NCBI GenBank assembly: GCA_964512045.1
Contig: CAZEJK010000139.1
Span: 1-13,369, forward strand
Direction of reading: 5' to 3'
DNA length: 13,369 nucleotides
Source of the DNA: CAZEJK01 sp964512045
GTDB lineage: Bacteria; Acidobacteriota; Thermoanaerobaculia; Thermoanaerobaculales; Sulfomarinibacteraceae
Shown here: in pieces, positions 5,158-12,423 of the stretch
Position numbering within the stretch: position 1 is the first letter of the stretch
Layout: each line of letters begins with the position of its first letter
The notes under the pieces: generated by a model
The model's database searches: none
What the model saw: only the letters and a program-made list of their open reading frames with translations
What the model was told of the DNA's origin: nothing
Made by a program: the position numbers and the translations under genes

Positions 5158-7632
5158 TCAGTTCGATGCACCCTCCGGCGCGATGTAGGTGGGATCGCCG
5201 GAGGCGGAGTCCACCACCGAGGCGTAGCAGGTCCAGTAGGACGGTGAGCCGTCCACCAGCCGCACCTTGATCCACGCACCCTGCACCGCCGTCGATCCGA
5301 GACCCATATCCTGGAAGACGTTGGTCACCTGGTCGTAGGCGAAGCTGCGGGTGTAGGTCTTGGTGGCAAGCAACGTCCCGCCGGAGGAGTAGATCGACAC
5401 CTCGACCCGGTAGTTACCACTGTCGGCCTGGATCAGACCGAGGTTCGTCCGGAAGACATCGGGCTCGGAGTGCACCATCGGCAGGATCAGCTCGGTTGGA
5501 GCGGTCACTCCGTCCAACGGTTGTGCCGGAATCCCCTGGCCGAAGGTCGAGCCGTCACCGGCCAGGTTGAACGTTCGGCTGGTGACCACCGGTCCCGGCT
5601 CGTCGAGCTGGACGTACACCAGACCGGTGACCGGGCTCTGGCTGAGCAGCGGATCGTCGAGGAACACCGACTGGTTCGGCGACAGGTTGTATGGGCCCGC
5701 GAGGAGAACCCCTGGCCATGCAGCCCCCTTGGCGACGAAGTACAAGCGCGCCTGACGGCTCGCGGAGGTCGGGTTGACCACCGACACCTGCGTCTTCCAG
5801 TTGGAGCTGCCGACACCGGGCGCCGACGCTGCCGCCGGGATGAGCCAGCGGGTTGTACCAGCGGGGGCCGATGATACCGTCAACGCCGCCATGCACACGT
5901 TGTCGGACTCGTCGCTCTCGGACACGGCGCCGGTGATGTCAAGCGCCATGCCGATCTGATACTGGCCGTCCGACGTGCCGGATGGAACGGTGACATTCAC
6001 GCTGCGCGATCCGGTGGTGTACCCGGCAGCCCAACCACCACTTTCCTGACGGCGATCGAGACTGGTATCGGAGCCGAACGAGTACGTCCCATTGGAGGAA
6101 AGAAACGCCTCGCGTTCAAACGTCGGCGTCGCCGCACCGCCCGCGTTCTCGGCTCGCCACGACAACGTCACCTGCTCTCCTGGCGCCACCGTTCCCGAGC
6201 TGACGGAGCAGTCCACCATGCGCAGGTTCGGCTGTGCCGGAGCGTTGACCGTCAGTGCCACCGAGCGGACGTTGTTGCCCTCGTTGGTCTCCGCGACCTG
6301 GTTGCCATCGTCGACCACGATACCGATGTGGTAGCTGCCGGGACTCACCGAAGATGGCACCGTCACCGAGTAGCTGGAGACGTTCTCCGAGAACCCGTCT
6401 CCCGGGTCGTCTGCGGACGGGTAGGTGCGGTTGTCGAGCCACACCGGATTGGTGGTCAACGCAGCGTTGTCCGCCAGGTACACACCCACCACCACATCAC
6501 TCCCCACACTGCCCGAGCCACCGACGTGCCCCGAGAAACCGAAGCCGAGCGAGCTCCCCGCCGTCACCGTGCCGCTCGCCACCGTCACCGAGTCCGCGAT
6601 CAGGTCGATGGTCGGCCCCGGCTCGGTGTAGTAGACCGTGATCGTCCACTCATCGAGGTAGGCTTCCTCCTCACCGTGGATGTTACAGCTACCGAGGATG
6701 TAATCGGCGTTGACCGGGTCTCCGACGTACAGGGACGGGGTCAGACCGTTCTGCGTGCGATGCAACCAGTTGGAGCCGCTCTGAGATGCATCGTAGACCA
6801 CCAGCTGATCGATCCAGCCGGTGCCAGTGTTATGCCACAGCCCGGTTCTGAATCTGTCGATATCGATGGAGTGGTAGATGTGGTACTCCAGGTCGAGCTC
6901 GAGCACCTCCGCACCGCTGGGAGCGGCGGAGATGGTGATCGAACGGCCGAGCCACGGGTCAGCACCGCAGATGGCGTCGGTGAACGCCTGGTTTATGGTG
7001 GTGCTGCCGGTCTCCGAGCCCACAGCCGTTGCCCGGGCACGAACGAACGGCTCGGACCGCCCCGCACGCGCGATCAACGCAGATGCCCGCGGATCGTCCA
7101 ACGATACCTCGACGCGGCCGGCCGCATCGCGGCGCAGATCCGGCGGTGCATCGGCGAGATCGAGCGCCACCCCTCGCCACTGCTCGACTCGGATGAAGGG
7201 CCGCACCACCAGCGCTCCACTCGCGCTCTCTCGGGTGATCGTCCGCTCCAGGCGGATCTCGCGAGCGCCGTCCTGGGCACGCCGCACCGTCGCGACGGCC
7301 ACCTCGGCATCCGGAGGCAACAGCCCGAAGTCGAGCCAGGTGACCGCGTCGCCGGAGCTGCTGGCGCTCCCGGGTACAGCCTGCCAACGGCCATCTTGAA
7401 CCTCGTGCCAGCTCAGACGCGACTGGATCGCCGGCGCCAGGTCTGCTCCCGACGAGATCTCGAGCCGATCTCCACCGGCGAGGTGGGCGCCGTCCAGCCG
7501 GACCCACACCGAGGACACCTCAATCTCCGCCGGCTGCAGTCCGGGGCTCTGGGAGAGACCTTCATCCTGCGCGCCGACCGCGAGACCGATACTCAACATT
7601 GCGACGAACATGTAGATTGCTGTGCGTTGCAC
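5158..7632 (-). CDS. Large exported CARDB-repeat protein
   Basis: This 824-residue protein is probably secreted or cell-surface. Residues 1-21 are a signal peptide (short basic start, IYMFVAMLSIGLAVGA) with likely cleavage before Q22. Residues about 22-335 are a beta-rich region I do not recognise; its second half (ADPWLGRSITISAAPSG onward) resembles a jelly-roll or P-domain-like module. Two CARDB domains follow at about 340-460 and 466-584, each closing with the hallmark VxETNEGNNV or VSESDESDNV. Residues about 590-824 form another beta-rich domain (SSNWKTQVSVVNPTSASRQARLYF), of a kind I associate with exported Acidobacteriota proteins. No protease triad, LPXTG motif or outer-membrane barrel is visible. 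The GTG at 7632 was chosen because GGAGG lies 8 nt upstream and the signal peptide starts there. It follows the kinase gene by 82 bp. Binding or adhesion is the likely job; the ligand is unknown. Confidence 0.82.
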   Translation of the reverse strand: MQRTAIYMFVAMLSIGLAVGAQDEGLSQSPGLQPAEIEVSSVWVRLDGAHLAGGDRLEISSGADLAPAIQSRLSWHEVQDGRWQAVPGSASSSGDAVTWLDFGLLPPDAEVAVATVRRAQDGAREIRLERTITRESASGALVVRPFIRVEQWRGVALDLADAPPDLRRDAAGRVEVSLDDPRASALIARAGRSEPFVRARATAVGSETGSTTINQAFTDAICGADPWLGRSITISAAPSGAEVLELDLEYHIYHSIDIDRFRTGLWHNTGTGWIDQLVVYDASQSGSNWLHRTQNGLTPSLYVGDPVNADYILGSCNIHGEEEAYLDEWTITVYYTEPGPTIDLIADSVTVASGTVTAGSSLGFGFSGHVGGSGSVGSDVVVGVYLADNAALTTNPVWLDNRTYPSADDPGDGFSENVSSYSVTVPSSVSPGSYHIGIVVDDGNQVAETNEGNNVRSVALTVNAPAQPNLRMVDCSVSSGTVAPGEQVTLSWRAENAGGAATPTFEREAFLSSNGTYSFGSDTSLDRRQESGGWAAGYTTGSRSVNVTVPSGTSDGQYQIGMALDITGAVSESDESDNVCMAALTVSSAPAGTTRWLIPAAASAPGVGSSNWKTQVSVVNPTSASRQARLYFVAKGAAWPGVLLAGPYNLSPNQSVFLDDPLLSQSPVTGLVYVQLDEPGPVVTSRTFNLAGDGSTFGQGIPAQPLDGVTAPTELILPMVHSEPDVFRTNLGLIQADSGNYRVEVSIYSSGGTLLATKTYTRSFAYDQVTNVFQDMGLGSTAVQGAWIKVRLVDGSPSYWTCYASVVDSASGDPTYIAPEGASN

Positions 7633-7714
7633 GGCTCTATCCTCCAAGCTCAAAAGGAGCTGAACCCCCAGGATAACGGAAACTGAGTCTTGATGCCACC
7701 ACGTTCTCTGGGCT

Positions 7715-9889
7715 CTACTCTTCAACCATCGGCTGCAGCCCGGCAAACCTCGAACGCGAGCCGTAGAGCTTCTCGGCCAGCTCCAGCGCCCGTCGCGCCT
7801 CGGCATGCTGGCCCCTGGCAAGGTAGCCACGGACTGTAACCTCCGCGTGCGCTGCCATCGCCTCGTCGGTCAGCGGCTGGATCGCCGGATGCTCGGGGGC
7901 CAGCATCCCGGCGCGGCGAAGCTCCTGAAGCGCGGAACGGAAGTCGCCGTCCGTGATCAGCTGACGCGCACTGGCCAGCAACGCTTCGACCGTGACCGTC
8001 GTCTGGCTGTGACGCAGCTCGTCTAGCGCCCCGCGAAGATCGGCGAGGTCGTCAGAAGGCCCGTACATCTTCTCCGCCAGGGCCAACGCTCGACCCGCCT
8101 CGGCCACGTCGCCGGCATCGAGGTAACCGCGGATCGTCGCCACAGCCTGATGGGCCATCGCGACCTTGAGCGCTTCCTGAATCTCGGGATCCCCAGGGCT
8201 CAAGAGACCGGCAGCACGGATCTCCTGGAAGGCGCGGGCAAAGTCTCCGCGCGCCGCCGCACGCCGCCCCCGCTCCAGACGCTGGCGGACAATCCGCAGC
8301 CGGCTCGCAGCAAGCGCTGCATCGAGCCGCTCGCGCTCAGCGGCAAGCCGAGCCTGGCCGTGCTCGCCTTCAGCCTCCTCCAGAAGCTCCATCGCCTGGT
8401 CGAGCCGATCGCTATCGATCAGCTCACGGATCATCGTCCGGAGCTGACCGACAGCACCACGATCCTCGAGCTCGCCACGGATCGCACTCAGCAGATCCAG
8501 TGCTTCGGCGTTGTCCGGATCGAGATCGAGAGCCAGGCGGAGGGTCATCTGCGCCGCCTCGCCGTCGCCCGCATCCCGCTCTGCAACCGCCTGTGCCAGC
8601 AGCTCTGCGACGCGCTCACGATGCGATCGCCCATCCCCGCGAGCTGATGGCTCGCTCTGCAACGGATCGCCCGAGCCGGCGACGAGCCGCCGCGCGCCTG
8701 CAATGTCGCCGGCCCTGAGCCGCTCCTCGAATGACGTCTCGCCGCGGTCGGCCATCGACTGCTGATGCGCCGCCTTGCGCCCGACGAGCTCGTCCGCAAG
8801 CGCTGCGATGACCGGGTTCGAGGGATCGAGGCGGCGGAGTGCCGTGAGCTGCCGCTCGGCTTCCCGGAACTGCTCCAGCTCGGCCAGGCGCCGGATCCCG
8901 GCCAGCATGTCCTCCAGCCCCTCGGTCAGGCCCGCGACCCTGCTGATCGGAGTCGCCGCCGTTGGTTCGCGACGCGGCGAGCCCGCCGGCTCGAGCGCTG
9001 CCGGGAGCAGGCGATCCAGCTCCTCCGGTTTCGGCCCGCCGACGGTCGTGCTCGCCGTCGACAGCGCAGACCAGAGCTCGTCCGCCGAGCGCCACCGCTC
9101 ATCAGCCGACTTGGCAAGTGCGCGACCGATGATCTGTCGGATCTCGCCCGGCACCCGGCCACTCGGATCCGACACATCAAAAGACAGTGGCGGCTCCTCC
9201 AGGTGGGCACGAATCACTGCTGCGGCGTCCTTGCGACGGAACGGATGGCTCCCGGTCAGAAGCTCGTACAGCAGCACCCCGAATGCGTACAGATCCGCAC
9301 GAGGGTCTACCGGAAGGTCCGCCTCGTAACACTCCGGCGCCGCATACAGCAGCTTGCCGACAAACGCGTGCTCCGCCGTCAAGCCACCGGCCCCATCGAG
9401 CACCTTGACGACGCCGAGATCGATCAGCTTGACCACAGGCTCGCACGCCTCGCCCCGGGACAGCATGAAGTTATCCGGTGAGACGTCCCGGTGGACCATC
9501 CCCTTGCGATGCAGCTCGGCAATCGCTGCGAGCGCCTGCTGTGCGATCGCCAGGCACATCGCGACGCTGGGAGGGCCCGCGGCCCGCAGAAGACGCGCCA
9601 GGTCCACCCCGTCGATGTACTCCAGCACGATCTGCGCACCGCCGCCAGGATCGATCGTGAAGTCGAAGACCCGCGCGATGTTCGGGTGGTTGAGACGGCT
9701 AGCGGCCTGAGCCTCTCGCCGAAACCGGGCCTCGAACTCGGCGTTGCCACCGAGCCCCGGATGCAGCACCTTGACCACGCGGACCTCGTCCAGGAGTCGG
9801 TGCCGGACGCGCCAGACGGTTCCCATTCCGCCCGAGTGCAGCCGCTCGAGCAGCTCGTACCTGTCTTCGACCGCCGGAAGCTCACTCAT
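7715..9889 (-). CDS. Soluble Hanks-type Ser/Thr protein kinase with helical repeat tail
   Basis: This 724-residue kinase has a catalytic domain at about 11-275. Key residues are present: the glycine loop SGGMGTV (19-25), K40 in VVKVL, E59 in helix C, HRDVSPDN (133-140) with catalytic D135, D157 of the metal-binding DLG, and APE at 184-186. The rest is a cytosolic tail rich in Ala, Glu, Arg and Leu that looks like TPR-type helical hairpins. The tail ends in two 93-residue repeats, 532-624 and 632-724, which are 42/93 identical with no gaps. No membrane segment or PASTA domain is present, unlike PknB-type kinases. ATG 9889 is preferred over TTG 9892: AGGA lies 8 nt upstream and TACAAT 23 nt upstream. 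The exported CARDB protein gene follows 82 bp later, so both may share a transcript. Substrate and signal are unknown. Confidence 0.92.
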   Translation of the reverse strand: MSELPAVEDRYELLERLHSGGMGTVWRVRHRLLDEVRVVKVLHPGLGGNAEFEARFRREAQAASRLNHPNIARVFDFTIDPGGGAQIVLEYIDGVDLARLLRAAGPPSVAMCLAIAQQALAAIAELHRKGMVHRDVSPDNFMLSRGEACEPVVKLIDLGVVKVLDGAGGLTAEHAFVGKLLYAAPECYEADLPVDPRADLYAFGVLLYELLTGSHPFRRKDAAAVIRAHLEEPPLSFDVSDPSGRVPGEIRQIIGRALAKSADERWRSADELWSALSTASTTVGGPKPEELDRLLPAALEPAGSPRREPTAATPISRVAGLTEGLEDMLAGIRRLAELEQFREAERQLTALRRLDPSNPVIAALADELVGRKAAHQQSMADRGETSFEERLRAGDIAGARRLVAGSGDPLQSEPSARGDGRSHRERVAELLAQAVAERDAGDGEAAQMTLRLALDLDPDNAEALDLLSAIRGELEDRGAVGQLRTMIRELIDSDRLDQAMELLEEAEGEHGQARLAAERERLDAALAASRLRIVRQRLERGRRAAARGDFARAFQEIRAAGLLSPGDPEIQEALKVAMAHQAVATIRGYLDAGDVAEAGRALALAEKMYGPSDDLADLRGALDELRHSQTTVTVEALLASARQLITDGDFRSALQELRRAGMLAPEHPAIQPLTDEAMAAHAEVTVRGYLARGQHAEARRALELAEKLYGSRSRFAGLQPMVEE
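7718..8296 (-). repeat. Tandem duplication encoding two 93-residue helical units of the kinase tail
   Basis: The unit at 8018-8296 and the unit at 7718-7996 encode 93-residue segments that align without gaps, 42 identical, separated by a 7-residue linker (LRHSQTT). Shared signatures are GDF, RxAGxL, IRGYL/VRGYL and the LAEKxYG motif. Confidence 0.75.
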
Positions 9890-9912
9890 CAACGATGTCC
9901 TGTGTCGGACCC

Positions 9913-9918
9913 ATTGTA
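9913..9918 (-). promoter_or_regulatory. Candidate -10 element of the kinase gene
   Basis: TACAAT on the minus strand lies 23 nt before the kinase ATG and is followed by GGGTCCGA, close to the pat context GGGGCTGA. The region 9890-9995 is the only divergent intergenic region in the window, so it should hold promoters in both directions. No clear -35 hexamer is visible. Confidence 0.45.
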
Positions 9919-9995
9919 AACGAGCAGCGCCCTCGAGAACGGTTGGTCCGCGCGCGGCTCTCGCCTTCCGAAAGCCGCGGTGCTACCGTACGCCA

Positions 9996-10565
9996 GTGAG
10001 CCAGGCGACTCGCGACGCCCATCGACTCGAGCTGTGGTTGGTACGCCACGGAGAGACCACGGCCAACGCCGGCCGCCAGCTTTCCGGTTGGCGCAACGTC
10101 GCTCTGACGCCCACCGGCCAGCAGCAGGCCAGCGCGCTGCGATCCCTGCTCGATGGCACGCATTTCGACCACGTGTGGTCGTCAGATCTCAGCCGAGCCG
10201 TGGAGACGGCCCGTTTGGCATGGGGTGAACCCACACAAGACGAGCGGCTCCGTGAGATGCAGTTCGGCACACTCGAAGGCGCGGTGTGGGACGAGCTCGA
10301 CGACGACATCCGCGAGGCGATCCTGCGCTTCGACGGGTTCACCTCACCGGGAGGAGAGTCGTTTGCCGAGCTCGGCGCCAGACTGATCGACTTCATCGCA
10401 GATCTCGAGCCCGGGCGCCACCTGGTCTTTACCCACGGTGGAGTCATCCGCACGCTGACCCACACCCTCGGTCAGGACCGTTTCGTGCCCACCGGCAGTC
10501 TGGTGGCCGTGGACTGGACAGCACGACGGGTCCTGTTCGTTCGGGAACCGGAGACGCCGAGCTGA
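9996..10565 (+). CDS. Histidine phosphatase family enzyme (phosphoglycerate mutase-like)
   Basis: This 189-residue cytosolic enzyme hydrolyses or transfers phosphate through a phosphohistidine. LVRHGET at 15-21 carries the nucleophile H18. SSDLSRAVETA (62-72) supplies R67. FGTLEG (90-95) supplies the acid residue E94. The second catalytic histidine is H147 in FTHGG. The size and the FGxxEG and HGG motifs fit the CobC/GpmB-like phosphatase branch better than the cofactor-dependent glycolytic mutase, which is longer. Substrate is not predictable; alpha-ribazole phosphate is one family option, but no cobalamin gene is nearby. The GTG at 9996 is the best start before the catalytic motif, but it lacks a clear Shine-Dalgarno sequence; TACCGT 6 nt upstream raises the possibility of a leaderless message. 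The lipoprotein gene follows 39 bp later. Confidence 0.88.
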   Translation: MSQATRDAHRLELWLVRHGETTANAGRQLSGWRNVALTPTGQQQASALRSLLDGTHFDHVWSSDLSRAVETARLAWGEPTQDERLREMQFGTLEGAVWDELDDDIREAILRFDGFTSPGGESFAELGARLIDFIADLEPGRHLVFTHGGVIRTLTHTLGQDRFVPTGSLVAVDWTARRVLFVREPETPS

Positions 10566-10604
10566 CTCGTACTTCAGGAGCCTGTGTAGCGCTCTGGAGG
10601 CGAC

Positions 10605-11489
10605 GTGGTACGACACACCTTCGCGTTTCTGCTGGCATTGATGGTGGCAACGGCGTGCTCTCCTGACCTCGGCAGAGAACCGGTCCAGCCGGTCGACATC
10701 GGCGCCTACCCGTGGCTTTCCGGCACCGTACCGGACACTGTGACCGCGCTGGAGCACGCGTTTCCCGCGCCCAGCGGCTTCGTCCGCAGCACGTTGGAAC
10801 CCGGCAGCTGGGGTCAGTGGCTGCGAGGTCTCCCGCTACTGACAGAGCGTCAGCAACCGCGGACCTTTGCGAATCGACCCTCGTTTCGCACCGCTGCCGG
10901 CATCATCGCGCTCGACGTTGGCCACCGGGATCTCCAGCAGTGCGCCGACACCTGGATACGGCTGCATGCGGAGTACCTGTGGTCGATCGGCAGCGACGAG
11001 CACGCCGGCTACCACCTGACGAGCGGCGATCTGATCCGATGGCGGGACTGGACTGCCGGCGAGCAGCTGCTGATCCACGGTTCCAAAGTGCAGCGCCGCT
11101 CAGGTCCGCCACGAGCATCCGATCACCGTTCATACCGTACATGGCTCGACCTCGTGTTCGCCTACGCGGGGACCCGCTCGCTGCATCTCGATGCCGCTGC
11201 TCCCGCTGTCGGCCCGGTGGCGCCGGGCGACGCGTTCGTCAGCGCAGGCAGCCCCGGCCACGCGATCATCGTCCTGGACACAGCGTTTGCACGGGATGGT
11301 CGCCAGGCCGCTGTGCTTGGCGAAGGCTACATGCCAGCGCAGGAGCTATCCGTCATCCGCGGGAGACAACCGAACGCCCTGGAAGGCGTCTGGTTCCTAC
11401 TGCCACGTACGCCCAGCGACACGCTCGACGTCCCCACGTGGCCCGAACCGTTCGCTCTCGCCGATCTGCTCCGCCTGCCCACTCCCTGA
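10605..11489 (+). CDS. DUF4846-family lipoprotein
   Basis: This 294-residue protein carries a lipoprotein signal peptide: basic start, hydrophobic FAFLLALMVATA, then C18 as the likely lipidated cysteine, so it is probably anchored to a membrane. The body matches my recollection of DUF4846: CADTWIRLHAEYL (113-125), FAYAGTRSL (185-193), PGDAFVSAGSPGHAIIVLD (207-225) and GYMPAQELSVI (241-251). These motifs are strongly conserved, which hints at an enzymatic fold. C113, H219 and Q246 are candidate active-site residues, in an arrangement loosely like papain-fold or NlpC/P60 proteins; that is inference only. The GTG at 10605 has TGGAGG ending 4 nt before it. It is 39 bp after the phosphatase gene and probably co-transcribed. 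Copy B of the 39-bp repeat begins 2 nt after its stop codon. Confidence 0.8.
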   Translation: MVRHTFAFLLALMVATACSPDLGREPVQPVDIGAYPWLSGTVPDTVTALEHAFPAPSGFVRSTLEPGSWGQWLRGLPLLTERQQPRTFANRPSFRTAAGIIALDVGHRDLQQCADTWIRLHAEYLWSIGSDEHAGYHLTSGDLIRWRDWTAGEQLLIHGSKVQRRSGPPRASDHRSYRTWLDLVFAYAGTRSLHLDAAAPAVGPVAPGDAFVSAGSPGHAIIVLDTAFARDGRQAAVLGEGYMPAQELSVIRGRQPNALEGVWFLLPRTPSDTLDVPTWPEPFALADLLRLPTP

Positions 11490-11491
11490 CC

Positions 11492-11530
11492 CGGCCGCGG
11501 GCCGCAACCAAAGGACCTCTTCGATGGCGC
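11492..11530 (+). repeat. 39-bp dispersed repeat, copy B
   Basis: This copy matches 1955-1993 at 32 of 39 positions with no gaps, in the same orientation. It lies in the 137-bp convergent gap between the lipoprotein gene and ppgK. The copy ends within AAAGGA and, 8 nt later, an ATG (11524), which would open a 45-codon frame running into the antisense of ppgK. A GCCGG/CCGGC hairpin (11558-11570) also lies in this gap. Confidence 0.6.
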
Positions 11531-11607
11531 AGCCTGCCCCCGGTCCCGGCCCCGACAGCCGGAACCCGGCCATCCGGTGCCCGGCGGATACCTCGCTCGA
11601 AGATGTG

Positions 11608-11624
11608 GGATGCTCCAACCATCC
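11608..11624 (-). terminator. Weak hairpin after ppgK
   Basis: GGATG (11608-11612) and CATCC (11620-11624) form a 5-bp stem with a 7-nt loop starting 2 nt beyond the ppgK stop codon. No T tract follows. It is the nearest structure to the end of the gene, but it is weak evidence for termination. Confidence 0.2.
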
Positions 11625-11626
11625 AG

Positions 11627-12376
11627 CTACGCACGCGCGGCCGCGAGCGCAGCGCCGATGATACCCGCCTCGTTGCGCAGCAGCGCCGGAACCACCTCGG
11701 CCCGGATGGTCAGACGGGAGATGAACTTGTCAGCTCGCTTGCTGATACCGCCGCCGAGGATGATGAGACGCGGTGAGAACAGCCGCTCGATCCGGTGCAG
11801 GTACTCATCGAGGCGGACCGCGTACTCCTTCCAGCTGAGATCGTCCCTGGTGCGCACCGCAGCGGACGCATACTGCTCCGCCACCTCGGCGTGACCCTTC
11901 AGGTAGATGTGCCCCAGCTCTGTGTTGGGCACCAGCTTGCCGTCCACGAACAGAGCACTACCGATACCGGTTCCGAGTGTCAGCACGAGGACGGTACCAC
12001 GTTGACCGGAACCCCGGCCGAACGACATCTCGGCAAGACCGGCGGCATCCGCGTCGTTGAGCATCACAACCCGCCGCCCGACGCTCTCGCCGAGCCGTTT
12101 GGCCACCGGCAACCCGACCCAGCTCGTCACCTGCACAGCGGTAAACGGCGTCTGCGGCACGCCGTGCTCCACGACTGCGGGGAAGCCGATGCCAACATCC
12201 TCCACGCCCGGAAAACGGTCGATCATCGCCTCCACTGCGGGCAGCACATCGTTCGGTTCCAGGGACGGCGGCGTCGGCTCCCGCAAGCGTTCCGACACGA
12301 GCTCCGCTCGCGCCGTCTCCACGATCGCCGCCTTGATTCCGGATCCTCCGATGTCGACTCCGAGCGCCTGGGTCAT
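11627..12376 (-). CDS. ppgK: Polyphosphate glucokinase (ROK family)
   Basis: This 249-residue cytosolic enzyme phosphorylates glucose to glucose 6-phosphate using polyphosphate, and in many members also ATP. The phosphate-binding motif VDIGGSGIKAA is at 7-17, the catalytic aspartate is D108 in MLNDADAAGLAE, the second phosphate loop is LGTGIGS at 134-140, ELGH is at 153-156, and SPRLIILGGGISK is at 201-213. The last motif and the short length are typical of PPGK. The CxCGxxGC zinc motif of other ROK sugar kinases is absent, as expected. The ATG at 12376 has AGGAGGT 6 nt upstream and a TACCAT hexamer 19 nt upstream, so it may have its own promoter although it lies only 47 bp after the antiporter gene. 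It is the only carbohydrate enzyme seen here and ties the cell to polyphosphate storage. Confidence 0.92.
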   Translation of the reverse strand: MTQALGVDIGGSGIKAAIVETARAELVSERLREPTPPSLEPNDVLPAVEAMIDRFPGVEDVGIGFPAVVEHGVPQTPFTAVQVTSWVGLPVAKRLGESVGRRVVMLNDADAAGLAEMSFGRGSGQRGTVLVLTLGTGIGSALFVDGKLVPNTELGHIYLKGHAEVAEQYASAAVRTRDDLSWKEYAVRLDEYLHRIERLFSPRLIILGGGISKRADKFISRLTIRAEVVPALLRNEAGIIGAALAAARA

Positions 12377-12395
12377 CGTCCGACCTCCTGGAGCT

Positions 12396-12401
12396 ATGGT
12401 A
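12396..12401 (-). promoter_or_regulatory. Candidate -10 element of ppgK
   Basis: TACCAT on the minus strand lies exactly 19 nt before the ppgK ATG, the same distance as in pat and the small gene. It sits in the 47-bp gap after the antiporter gene. No -35 hexamer is recognisable. Confidence 0.3.
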
Positions 12402-12423
12402 GCTGCACCTCGTCCAGTCCGAC

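Noticed and set aside
7647..7661. AGCTC/GAGCT hairpin next to the CARDB gene ribosome site
   Set aside because: Only five pairs with a 5-nt loop; too weak to claim as a switch.
6328..7686. 452-codon plus-strand open frame antisense to the CARDB protein
   Set aside because: Composition is Arg/His/Gly-rich without motifs, and it mirrors the codon positions of the real gene.
7633..7830. N-terminal extension of the CARDB protein to 7830
   Set aside because: It would overlap the kinase gene, and a GTG with GGAGG begins right at the signal peptide.
9744..9995. N-terminal extension of the histidine phosphatase to 9744
   Set aside because: It overlaps the kinase gene on the opposite strand and adds no family sequence before the RHG motif.
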